In this document: in pieces, positions 34,664-42,546 of the stretch
Layout of the letters: each line of letters opens with the position of its first letter
Position numbering within the stretch: position 1 is the first letter of the stretch
Origin: Nocardioides terrigena
GTDB lineage: Bacteria; Actinomycetota; Actinomycetes; Propionibacteriales; Nocardioidaceae
Direction of reading: 5' to 3'
Length of the DNA: 64,000 bases
NCBI RefSeq assembly: GCF_003047265.1
Contig: NZ_PZYY01000001.1
Location: 496,001-560,000, forward strand
Made by a program: the position numbers and the translations under genes
The notes under the pieces: generated by a model
What the model was told of the DNA's origin: nothing
The model's database searches: none
Seen by the model: only the letters and a program-made list of their open reading frames with translations

Positions 34664-34840
34664 TCAGGTCCGGGTGCGTCCGTCGAGACGGAGCAGGACC
34701 CGGTCGGCCTCACGCGACCAGTGCCCCGGTCGCTGGCTCGCGACGTGGGCGGCCGGGTGCACGAGCACCCAGAGCGTGCGCAGGGCCACGAGGCCCAGCA
34801 CGAGCACGCCCAGTGCGTCGGTGACGGCCACGGCGATCAC
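34664..34840 (-). CDS. Small hydrophobic protein downstream of the ferritin-like gene
   Basis: 58 residues. It begins VIAVAVTDALGVLVLGLVAL, one membrane span followed by a basic cytoplasmic tail (SREADRVLLRLDGRTRT). The GTG at 34840 overlaps the TGA of the ferritin-like gene (GTGA), which fixes the start. No family recognised. Coupling to the neighbour and the terminator 6 bp after its stop suggest a true gene that partners the ferritin-like protein. Confidence 0.6.
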   Translation of the reverse strand: MIAVAVTDALGVLVLGLVALRTLWVLVHPAAHVASQRPGHWSREADRVLLRLDGRTRT

Positions 34841-35754
34841 GCGCTGCGGTTGATCGCGCCGTTGACGCCACGCGGGAAGAAGCCGCCCTTGGTCACCGAC
34901 TTGGGGTTGAGGTAGACGACGTTGAGCACCTGGCCGGCGGACCGGCTGAAGGCGACGCCGTTCTTGTCGGTCGGCACCAGGTTGGCCGCCCCCGAGTAGC
35001 CGATGCCCTGGTCGAGCCAGGTCTTGCCGTCGAGGCTGTCCCGGGCGTCCGAGATGGCCTTGGCGGCCTTGTTGAGGCCCTTGCCGTAGAGCGCCGAGCG
35101 GACGATGCCCGCGTGGTAGGCCTCCACGGCCAGGATCCCGGCCGCCGCCTCGAGGTACGTCTTGTTCTTGATGAGCGGCGCGGCGCCCTTGTACGCCGTC
35201 ACGCCGACGTCCTCGAAGATGTACGCCGCGAGGAGGAAGTTGTCCTCGTTGGCGTACGGGTCGAAGGTCTGACCGGGCTGGATCAGCCCGGCAGCCGTGG
35301 CGGCCGCGGTGAAGCTGCCCTGGATGTCGATGGCCGGGCGGGACACCTTGGCCGAGCCCAGCGCGGTGCGCAGGAACTTCACGTGGGCGAGCTCGTCGCC
35401 GGCGATCTCCTCGGCGTAGCGACGGACGGCCGGGGTCTTGAAGGAGACCTGGCGGCCGCCCTTCACGCCGCCCTTCTTGCCCTTGCCCGAGGTGAGCTTG
35501 TCCGGGAGGCCCTCGCCGAACGCGGCGTACGAGTAGAACTCGGCCTCGAGGTACTCCAGGTTGAGGGCGAAGTTGAGCACCGCGCCGTCACTGATCCCGG
35601 CGGCCTGCGCGGGAGCGGCGGCACCGGCGCCGAGGGCACCGGCTCCGACGACGCCGAGGCCGGCGACGCCCGCGGACTTGAGGAAGAGGCGGCGGTCCGC
35701 CTCGTTCTCGGCACTCCTGCTGATCATGTCGCGCACTACTGTCTTGCCGAACAT
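34837..35754 (-). CDS. Ferritin-like domain protein with twin-arginine signal
   Basis: 305 residues. The N-terminus contains DRRLFLKSAG followed by a hydrophobic Gly/Ala stretch ending AQAAG, a good twin-arginine (RRxFLK) signal. The mature part is the ferritin_2/desiccation-type four-helix bundle with LEYLEAEFYSYAAFG, EIAGDELAHVKFLRTALG, FEDVGVTAYKGAA and AVEAYHAGIVRSALYG, which carry the usual Glu and His residues. The preferred start is ATG at 35754 with GGAGG six bases upstream. It lies next to tatBAC, so export by that system is plausible. The metal and role are unknown. Confidence 0.85.
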   Translation of the reverse strand: MFGKTVVRDMISRSAENEADRRLFLKSAGVAGLGVVGAGALGAGAAAPAQAAGISDGAVLNFALNLEYLEAEFYSYAAFGEGLPDKLTSGKGKKGGVKGGRQVSFKTPAVRRYAEEIAGDELAHVKFLRTALGSAKVSRPAIDIQGSFTAAATAAGLIQPGQTFDPYANEDNFLLAAYIFEDVGVTAYKGAAPLIKNKTYLEAAAGILAVEAYHAGIVRSALYGKGLNKAAKAISDARDSLDGKTWLDQGIGYSGAANLVPTDKNGVAFSRSAGQVLNVVYLNPKSVTKGGFFPRGVNGAINRSA

Positions 35755-35963
35755 TCGTTCCTCCATCTGGATGTCGCACCGTGTGCGAGGTCAGAAGCCG
35801 TCGGAGCCCGGGTCGGGCCCGGCGGCCGCCGGGCTCCCGCCCGGCTGGTGTGTCGAAGGTCATTCGGGTGGACAGGTGTTCCGGATTTGACAGGACCGCA
35901 GAGAGTTGTTCCACCTCACCCCTGAGGAGGGGGTGCGCGGGTGCACCCTCCCGGGGGGACGGG

Positions 35964-36560
35964 TCAGGCGGCGGGGGTGCGCGGGCGGCTCTCCACCCCC
36001 GCGTCGGCGGCGCCGAGCCGCCGGGTCCGGTCGACCCACTGCGCGCGGCGGTCGTCGGCCGCGTTGCGCACGTCGGTGAAGCGCGTGACCCGGACGGGCG
36101 TGATCCCGCAGAACTCCAGGGTCCGGCCCTTCAGCTGCTTGACGGTGGTGTCCCCGACGAGGGGCAGGTACCACCGCGGGGAGTCCGAGGTCACCACCAC
36201 GCGCCCGGTGCGACCGGCGAGCAGGCCCTCGGGACGGCCGTCGTCGCGGTAGCGGAAGGCCCAGCCGATGACCAGGGCGCGGTCGAGGAAGCCCTTGAGG
36301 AGCGCCGGCACCGAGCCCCACCAGACCGGGGTCAGCACGGTGACGTGCTCGCTCCACTCGAGGAGCTCGCGGGCGCGGGCGAGGTCGGGCTCCACCTCCT
36401 GGCCGGCACGGTAGCCGCGGTGGAGGTCGGGGTCGATCGCGAGGTCGCGCAGGGACAGCAGGACGGCGCCGTCGCCCGCCCCCTCGACGTACGCCCGGGC
36501 GAGGGCGGCGGTGAGGGAGTCGGGGTCGGGGTGGCCGTCGATGACGAGGATGCGGGTCAT
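35964..36560 (-). CDS. NAD(P)H-dependent oxidoreductase (flavodoxin-fold quinone reductase type)
   Basis: 198 residues of the KefF/MdaB-type flavodoxin fold. It opens MTRILVIDGHPDPDSLTAAL (flavin phosphate loop), with LTPVWWGSVPALLKGFLDR as the second FMN contact region and GRTGRVVVTSDSPRWYL. It likely reduces quinones or other oxidised compounds with NAD(P)H and FMN. It is divergent from a TetR-family gene, with a shared palindromic control site between them, so it is probably that regulator's target. A hairpin-like GC block at 35934-35960 may be the terminator. Confidence 0.85.
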   Translation of the reverse strand: MTRILVIDGHPDPDSLTAALARAYVEGAGDGAVLLSLRDLAIDPDLHRGYRAGQEVEPDLARARELLEWSEHVTVLTPVWWGSVPALLKGFLDRALVIGWAFRYRDDGRPEGLLAGRTGRVVVTSDSPRWYLPLVGDTTVKQLKGRTLEFCGITPVRVTRFTDVRNAADDRRAQWVDRTRRLGAADAGVESRPRTPAA

Positions 36561-36572
36561 GGTGATCTCCTG

Positions 36573-36612
36573 ATCTGGACAGCGTCAACAATCTGGACAG
36601 TGTCCACTGTCC
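36573..36612. promoter_or_regulatory. Probable TetR-family operator between the oxidoreductase and TetR genes
   Basis: ATCTGGACAG occurs twice (36573-36582 and 36591-36600). The second copy opens a palindrome GGACAGT (36595-36601), four bases, ACTGTCC (36606-36612). It lies in the 58-bp divergent intergenic region, close to both starts, where a repressor would block both genes. Confidence 0.65.
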
Positions 36613-36618
36613 GGTACC

Positions 36619-37212
36619 ATGTTGCTCGTGTCAAGATCCAGTTCGGCCTACCACCACGGCAATCTCCAGTCCGCGCTGGAGGACGCCGCGCTGTCGCTGC
36701 TGGAGACCCAGCCGGCGGCGCGCATCAGCCTGCGCGAGGTGGCCCGGCGGGCGGGCGTCAGCCACAACGCCCCCTACCACCACTTCGGGGACCGGGCGGC
36801 CCTGCTGCACGCGCTCGGCGTCCGAGCGATGCGCGAGCTGCTCGAGGCGCAGGAGGCGGCCGTGGAAGCGGCCGCCGGACCGGTCGACCGCGTCCGCGCC
36901 CTCGGTGCGGCGTACGTCGGCTACGCGGCCGACCACCCGCAGTCGTTCGCGCTGGTCTTCGACCCGGAGTACTGCCCGCCCGGCGACCCGGCGGCCGACA
37001 TGGCGCCGCTGATCACGCGCAACGAGGAGCTGCTCTCCCGCGAGGTGGCGGCCCTCGTGCAGGTCCCGGGTTTCGTGGGGCGTGACCCGGCCGCGCTGGC
37101 CGCGGCCCTGTGGGCGACCGTGCACGGGATGGCCGAGCTCGTCATGCTCGGGCACCTGCCCCGCGAGGTGGCCGAGCCGGCCCTGACCGCGCTGGTGGGC
37201 GGGGGCTCCTAA
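36619..37212 (+). CDS. TetR/AcrR family transcriptional regulator
   Basis: 197 residues. The N-terminal helix-turn-helix is YHHGNLQSALEDAALSLLE then ISLREVARRAGVSHNAPYHH, the pattern of TetR regulators with a WHG-type C-terminus (LWATVHGMAEL). It is divergent from the NAD(P)H oxidoreductase gene over an apparent operator and so probably represses it in response to an oxidant or xenobiotic. The effector is unknown. ATG at 36619 is used. A GTG at 36628 is also possible. Confidence 0.87.
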   Translation: MLLVSRSSSAYHHGNLQSALEDAALSLLETQPAARISLREVARRAGVSHNAPYHHFGDRAALLHALGVRAMRELLEAQEAAVEAAAGPVDRVRALGAAYVGYAADHPQSFALVFDPEYCPPGDPAADMAPLITRNEELLSREVAALVQVPGFVGRDPAALAAALWATVHGMAELVMLGHLPREVAEPALTALVGGGS

Positions 37213-37255
37213 TCGCCTCGCGGTATCAGGAGCGTCGGCCTACTCTTGACGGCAT

Positions 37256-38812
37256 ATGACGAACGCACCTGACTTCAGCCTCGACGCCGAGCTCGACGCG
37301 ACCCGCGCCTGGGACGCCGACCCCGACGGTGGATCCGACTGGGAGAGCGGCTACGCCGACCAGGAGGTCGACGCGGACGGCGATTCCGACGTCGACCTCG
37401 TGTCGGCCGACGGCCCGGACCCGGAGGAGCTCGACGAGGACCTCACCACCGGTGAGCAGGACCTCGCCGCCCGCCACGCGCTGCGCCGGGTCGCGGGACT
37501 GCGCACCGAGCTCGAGGACATCACCGAGGTCGAGTACCGCCAGCTGCGCCTCGAGCGCGTCGTGCTCGTCGGGGTGTGGACCGAGGGCACCGTGACCGAC
37601 GCCGAGAACTCCATGGCCGAGCTCGCCCTGCTCGCCGAGACCGCCGGCTCCGAGGTGCTCGACGCGATCTACCAGCGCCGCACCAAGCCCGACCCCGCGA
37701 CGTACATCGGGCGCGGCAAGGTCGACGGGCTGCGCGAGATCGTGCAGGCCACCGGCGCCGACACTGTGATCCTCGACGGCGACCTGGCCCCCAGCCAGCT
37801 GCGCAACCTCGAGGACAAGCTCAAGGTCAAGGCCATCGACCGCACCGGGCTGATCCTCGACATCTTCGCCCAGCACGCGAAGTCCAAGGAGGGCCAGGCC
37901 CAGGTCGAGCTCGCGCAGCTGCAGTACATGAAGCAGCGTCTGCGCGGCTGGGGCGGCAACCTGTCCCGCCAGGCCGGTGGGCGGGTCGGTGCGGACGGCG
38001 GCGGCATCGGCGGTCGTGGTCCCGGTGAGACCAAGATCGAGACCGACCGGCGCCGGATCAACACCAAGATCGCCAAGCTGCGCCGTGAGCTCAAGGACCT
38101 CAAGGGCACCCGCGAGACGATGCGCCAGGAGCGCTCGCGCAACCACATCCCGAGCGTCTCGATCGCCGGCTACACCAACGCCGGCAAGTCCTCGCTGCTC
38201 AACCGGCTCACCGACGCCGGCGTGCTGGTCGAGGACTCGCTGTTCGCGACCCTCGACCCGACCACCCGGCGTACGACGACCCGCGACGGGCGCATCTACA
38301 CGATGTCCGACACCGTCGGCTTCGTGCGGCACCTGCCCCACCAGCTCGTCGAGGCCTTCCGCTCGACGCTGGAGGAGGTCGCCGAGTCCGACCTGATCCT
38401 GCACGTCGTGGACGGCTCCCACCCCGACCCCGAGGGCCAGCTGGCCGCGGTGCGGGGGGTCTTCGCCGAGATCCACGCCGACAAGGTCCCCGAGCTCGTG
38501 GTCATCAACAAGGCCGACGCCGCCGACCCGCTCGTGCTGGCCCGGCTGCGCGCCCGGGAGCCGCACAGCGTCGTCGTGTCGGCCCGGACCGGGGAGGGTA
38601 TCGAGGACGCCATCACGGCGCTCGAGGCCGACCTGCCGCGCCCGACCGTCGAGTTCTCCGTGCTGCTTCCCTACGAGCGCGGCGACCTGATCAACCGGCT
38701 GCACCAGGAGGGCGAGATCTCCTCGCTGGAGCACACCGGTGACGGCTCGCTCGTCAGCGGCCGCGCCAACGCCGACCTCGCCGGCGAGCTCGAGGCCTAC
38801 GCCGTCGGCTAG
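37256..38812 (+). CDS. hflX: GTPase HflX
   Basis: 518-residue ribosome-associated GTPase that splits or rescues stalled 70S ribosomes. An acidic N-terminal extension of about 80 residues precedes the HflX domain (DPATYIGRGKVDGLREIV). The linker has the GGRGPGETKIETDRR motif. The G domain has G1 GYTNAGKSSLLN, G3 in DTVGFVRHLPHQL and G4 NKAD. It overlaps the convergent ROK gene by 4 bp at the stops. It sits in the conserved actinobacterial position after dapF. Confidence 0.94.
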   Translation: MTNAPDFSLDAELDATRAWDADPDGGSDWESGYADQEVDADGDSDVDLVSADGPDPEELDEDLTTGEQDLAARHALRRVAGLRTELEDITEVEYRQLRLERVVLVGVWTEGTVTDAENSMAELALLAETAGSEVLDAIYQRRTKPDPATYIGRGKVDGLREIVQATGADTVILDGDLAPSQLRNLEDKLKVKAIDRTGLILDIFAQHAKSKEGQAQVELAQLQYMKQRLRGWGGNLSRQAGGRVGADGGGIGGRGPGETKIETDRRRINTKIAKLRRELKDLKGTRETMRQERSRNHIPSVSIAGYTNAGKSSLLNRLTDAGVLVEDSLFATLDPTTRRTTTRDGRIYTMSDTVGFVRHLPHQLVEAFRSTLEEVAESDLILHVVDGSHPDPEGQLAAVRGVFAEIHADKVPELVVINKADAADPLVLARLRAREPHSVVVSARTGEGIEDAITALEADLPRPTVEFSVLLPYERGDLINRLHQEGEISSLEHTGDGSLVSGRANADLAGELEAYAVG

Positions 38813-40056
38813 GCGGTCACGTCGAGGGTGGCCAGCCGCGCGTCGACGCTGTCGGGCTGGAGGAACTCCTCGATCACGGTGACCGCCGCCCCGGTGATGG
38901 CGGCCCGTGAGCCCACCCGCGACGGCACCAGGTCCAGGTGGCTGGTGGCCAGCGGCAGGCTGCGGGCGAAGACCACCTCGCGGATCCCGGCCATCAGGCT
39001 CGGGGCGCCGGCGGCGAGGCTGCCGCCGACGACGATGACCGACGGGTTGAGCAGGTTGACGACCGTGGCGAGCACCTCGCCGATGTCGCGCCCGGCACGG
39101 CGCACGGCGGCGGTGGCCCGGGTGTCGTTGCGCTCGAGCAGCTCGAGCACCTCGCGGGTGCCGATGTCCTCGCGCGGGCGGTCGGGAAAGAGGGCAGCGG
39201 CGATCGCGCGGCCGCTGGCCACGGCCTCCAGGCAGCCGGTGTTGCCGCACTCGCACGGTACGTCGGGCGCGTGCGGCGCCCGGACGTGCCCGAGGTCGCC
39301 GGCGGAGCCGACGGCCCCGCGGTGCAGCCGACGGCCGCTGATCAGGCCGGCGCCGATGCCGGTGGCGACCTTGACGAAGACGAAGTGGTCGACGCCGGGG
39401 TAGGCGCTCGCGTGCTCGCCGAGGGCCATCAGGTTGACGTCGTTGTCGACGTAGACCGGGGCGCCGAGGCGCTCCTCGACCCAGGAGGCGACCTTGAAGC
39501 CGTCCCAGCCGGGCATGATCGGCGGCTTGATCGGCACGCCGGTGGTGTGCTCGACCGGGCCGGGCAGGCCGATCCCGATGCCGGCCAGCTGGGCGGTGGT
39601 GGCGCCGGCCCCGTCCATGAGCTGCCGAGCGGCGTCGACCAGCCAGCCGAGCGCCGGCTCGGGGCCGTCGGCGATGTGCAGCTCGCTGGTGGTCTCGGCG
39701 ATGACCGTGCCGGCGAGGTCGGTGAGGGCCACGGTGACGTGCGTGGCGCCGAAGTCGGCGGCCAGGACGACGTACGCCCCGGGGTGGAAGGAGAGCCGCG
39801 TGGCGGGCCGCCCGCCGGTGGACGCACCGACCCCGGAGCTCTGCACGAGGCCGGCCGCCGTCAGCGAGTCGAGGCGGGCGCCGAGCGTGGAGCGCGACCA
39901 CCCGGTGTGCTCGATGAGCTCGCTGCGGGTCAGTCCCTCGTGCTCGCGCAGCAGCCGGAGGAGCTCGCCGGCACCCCGTGCGGTGGGGATGGTCGGTGCC
40001 GATGGGGGCCGCGAAGTCGGCCTGGTCGATGGCCGGCGGTCCGCCTCCCTACGCAT
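38809..40056 (-). CDS. ROK family transcriptional regulator/sugar-sensing protein
   Basis: 415 residues. The N-terminal winged helix (LLREHEGLTRSELIEHTGWS, then STLGARLDSLTAAGLVQSSG) is followed by a ROK kinase-fold domain with the ATP-type start YVVLAADFGATHVTVALTDL, a GIGIGLPGPV segment, VDNDVNLMALGEH and the zinc motif CECGNTGCLE. Start taken at 40056. It is likely a sugar-responsive repressor and its binding site should lie in the divergent region before secDF. The target genes are unknown. Confidence 0.83.
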   Translation of the reverse strand: MRREADRRPSTRPTSRPPSAPTIPTARGAGELLRLLREHEGLTRSELIEHTGWSRSTLGARLDSLTAAGLVQSSGVGASTGGRPATRLSFHPGAYVVLAADFGATHVTVALTDLAGTVIAETTSELHIADGPEPALGWLVDAARQLMDGAGATTAQLAGIGIGLPGPVEHTTGVPIKPPIMPGWDGFKVASWVEERLGAPVYVDNDVNLMALGEHASAYPGVDHFVFVKVATGIGAGLISGRRLHRGAVGSAGDLGHVRAPHAPDVPCECGNTGCLEAVASGRAIAAALFPDRPREDIGTREVLELLERNDTRATAAVRRAGRDIGEVLATVVNLLNPSVIVVGGSLAAGAPSLMAGIREVVFARSLPLATSHLDLVPSRVGSRAAITGAAVTVIEEFLQPDSVDARLATLDVTA

Positions 40057-40184
40057 ACGACGAGTCAACCATCTTCGCGCGTGCGGCACGGATGACCCCG
40101 GCCCGTCTCGTGAGCCACTCGCGTCACGCCGCGATCGGAGAGGCGATTGACGGCGTTCACCAGTCGTGGGAGAGGATGTCGCGC

Positions 40185-42458
40185 ATGTCACGCGGTGCCG
40201 TTCTTCGCTTCCTCCTCGTCCTCGGTCTCCTGGCGGGGTGTGCCGCGATCGCGCTGGGCGTCAAGCCCAACCTGGGCCTCGACCTGCGCGGTGGCGCGCA
40301 GTTCGTCTTCGAGGCCAACGACACCGAGACGACCGAGGCCACGGCCGCCAACGTCGACAAGACCGTCGAGGTGCTGCGCGGCCGCGTGGACGCCCTCGGC
40401 GTCGCGGAGTCGACCCTGGTCCGCCAGGGCGACAACCGGATCCTGGTCGAGCTGCCCGGCGTCACCAACGACGACGAGGCGCAGGAGGCCGAGGAGCGGA
40501 TCGGCCAGACCGCCCAGCTGAGCGTGCACCCGGTCGTGGCGGTGGCCAACGGCCCGGACGCCGAGCCCAGCGAGGAGGGCAACGAGGTCCTCCCGGCCGA
40601 GGACGGCCAGTTCCTCGAGATCGGCCCCACCGCCCTCCAGGGCGACGAGATCACCGGCGCCGAGGCGGTGCAGCGGGAGAACAGCGTCGGCTACGCCGTC
40701 GCGGTCGACTTCAGCGGCGCCGGCTCGGACGCCTTCGGCAAGCTCTCCGGCGACGCCGCGTGCGCGACCGGCGACCAGCGCCGGATCGCCATCGTCCTCG
40801 ACGGCGAGGTCATCTCCAGCCCCGAGGTGCAGGTGCAGTGTGGCGCCAACATCACCGGCAGCACCGACATCACCGGCGACTTCACGCTGGCCACGGCCAG
40901 CGACCTGTCGGCCCTCATCGAGGGCGGCGCACTGCCCCTCGAGCTCGAGCTGATCTCCGACCGCCTCGTGGGGCCGACCCTGGGTGCGGAGGCCATCGAC
41001 GCCTCGATCGAGGCCGGCATCATCGGCCTGATCCTCACCGGCATCTTCATCATCGTGGTCTACCGCCTCGTCGGCGCGATGGCGACGATCGCGCTGGCGT
41101 CGTACGCCCTCATCGCCTACGCCATGCTGCTCGCCCTCGGGTCCACCCTGACCCTGCCCGGCCTCGCGGGCTTCGTGCTCGCCATCGGCATGGCGATCGA
41201 CGCCAACGTGCTCGTCTTCGAGCGCGCGCGGGAGGAGTACGCCGCCTACCCGTCGGCCGGGCTCCGGCGTGCCCTCGCGGTGGGCTTCAACAAGGCGTGG
41301 AGCGCGATCATCGACTCCAACGTCACGACCCTGCTCGCGGCCGCCCTGCTCTTCATCCTCGGCTCCGGGCCGATCAAGGGCTTCGGCGTGACGCTGTCGA
41401 TCGGTGTCATCGCGTCGATGATCTCCGCGCTCGTCATCGCCCGGGTGCTCTCCGAGCTGAGCGTCTCCAACAAGGCCGTCGAGCGTCACCCGGCCGTCAG
41501 CGGCCTCGGCAACATCGGCCGGGTCCGCGCGTGGCTCGACCGCTCCGACTTCGACATCATGGGCAAGCGCAAGATGTGGCTCGGGATCTCCGGGGCCGCG
41601 CTCGTGCTGGCCGTCTCGGGCATCGTCACCCAGGGCCTCAACCTCGGTGTCGAGTTCTCCGGGGGTCGCCAGCTCGACTACTCGGTCTCGGAGGAGGTCA
41701 CGGTCGACGAGGCCCGCGCGGCGATCGCCGACGCCGGCTTCACCGAGGCCGTAGTGCAGGGCGCCGACACCGCCGACTTCACCGTGCGCACCGGGGTGAT
41801 CTCCAACGAGGAGGAGCAGCGGATCGAGGACGCCCTCCGGGAGATCGGAGGCGACGTCACCAAGGAGGACGACCAGACGATCGGTGCGTCCCTCGGCCAG
41901 GAGCTGCGCGACAAGGCCCTCATCGCCTTCGGCATCGCCCTGGCTGCCCAGCTCCTCTACCTCGCGGTGCGTTTCAAGTGGACCTTCGGCGTCTCCGCCG
42001 TGGTCGCGATGGCCCACGACGTGATCCTGGTCGTCGGGATCTTCGCGTGGCTGGAGAAGCCGATCGACGGCATCTTCCTGGCCGCCGCGATGACCATCAT
42101 CGGTCTGTCGGTCAACGACACCGTGGTGGTCTTCGACCGCATCCGCGAGCGTTGGCACGGGTCCCGACCGGAGGATTCCTTCAACGAGATGGCCAACCGG
42201 GCCGCGATCGAGACGATGCCACGCACGATCAACACCGGTCTCGGCACCATGTTCATCCTGGTGGCGCTGGCCGTGCTGGGCGGCGACTCGCTGCGCGACT
42301 TCGCGATCGCCCTGCTCATCGGCCTCGTGGTCGGCACCTACTCCTCGGTCTTCACCGCCACGCCGCTGGTGACCTACCTCCAGGAGCGGGCGCCGATGAG
42401 CCGGGTCAAGAAGGAGAAGGTCGTCCGCGAGCTCGACGACTCCGGCGCGGTCATCTGA
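40185..42458 (+). CDS. secDF: Fused protein-export membrane protein SecDF
   Basis: 757 residues. The SecD half runs from the N-terminal span (KPNLGLDLRGGAQFVFE) through the large extracytoplasmic region and TM core (VLAIGMAIDANVLVFERARE). The SecF half begins near residue 440 with FDIMGKRKMWLGISG and contains FSGGRQLDYSVSEEVT and SVNDTVVVFDRIRERW. It uses the proton gradient to assist Sec export. The first possible ATG (40176) has no spaced ribosome site. The ATG at 40185 has GAGAGG at better spacing. It stands apart from yajC or ruv genes, where split secD and secF normally lie, so it may be a second copy. Confidence 0.9.
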   Translation: MSRGAVLRFLLVLGLLAGCAAIALGVKPNLGLDLRGGAQFVFEANDTETTEATAANVDKTVEVLRGRVDALGVAESTLVRQGDNRILVELPGVTNDDEAQEAEERIGQTAQLSVHPVVAVANGPDAEPSEEGNEVLPAEDGQFLEIGPTALQGDEITGAEAVQRENSVGYAVAVDFSGAGSDAFGKLSGDAACATGDQRRIAIVLDGEVISSPEVQVQCGANITGSTDITGDFTLATASDLSALIEGGALPLELELISDRLVGPTLGAEAIDASIEAGIIGLILTGIFIIVVYRLVGAMATIALASYALIAYAMLLALGSTLTLPGLAGFVLAIGMAIDANVLVFERAREEYAAYPSAGLRRALAVGFNKAWSAIIDSNVTTLLAAALLFILGSGPIKGFGVTLSIGVIASMISALVIARVLSELSVSNKAVERHPAVSGLGNIGRVRAWLDRSDFDIMGKRKMWLGISGAALVLAVSGIVTQGLNLGVEFSGGRQLDYSVSEEVTVDEARAAIADAGFTEAVVQGADTADFTVRTGVISNEEEQRIEDALREIGGDVTKEDDQTIGASLGQELRDKALIAFGIALAAQLLYLAVRFKWTFGVSAVVAMAHDVILVVGIFAWLEKPIDGIFLAAAMTIIGLSVNDTVVVFDRIRERWHGSRPEDSFNEMANRAAIETMPRTINTGLGTMFILVALAVLGGDSLRDFAIALLIGLVVGTYSSVFTATPLVTYLQERAPMSRVKKEKVVRELDDSGAVI

Positions 42459-42546
42459 CCCGTCCCCTCCCGGACCGTCCGTCACCAGGTGGCGGTCCTG
42501 TGGAGTGGCTTCGGCCTGTGTCGGTGTCGGCGCATAGGGTGCTCCG

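Noticed and set aside
42459..42546. A third copy of the hairpin repeat seen around the DUF559 gene (GTCACCAGGTGGC near 42482)
   Set aside because: Only a short partial match exists and there are no outer arms, so I do not count it as another copy.
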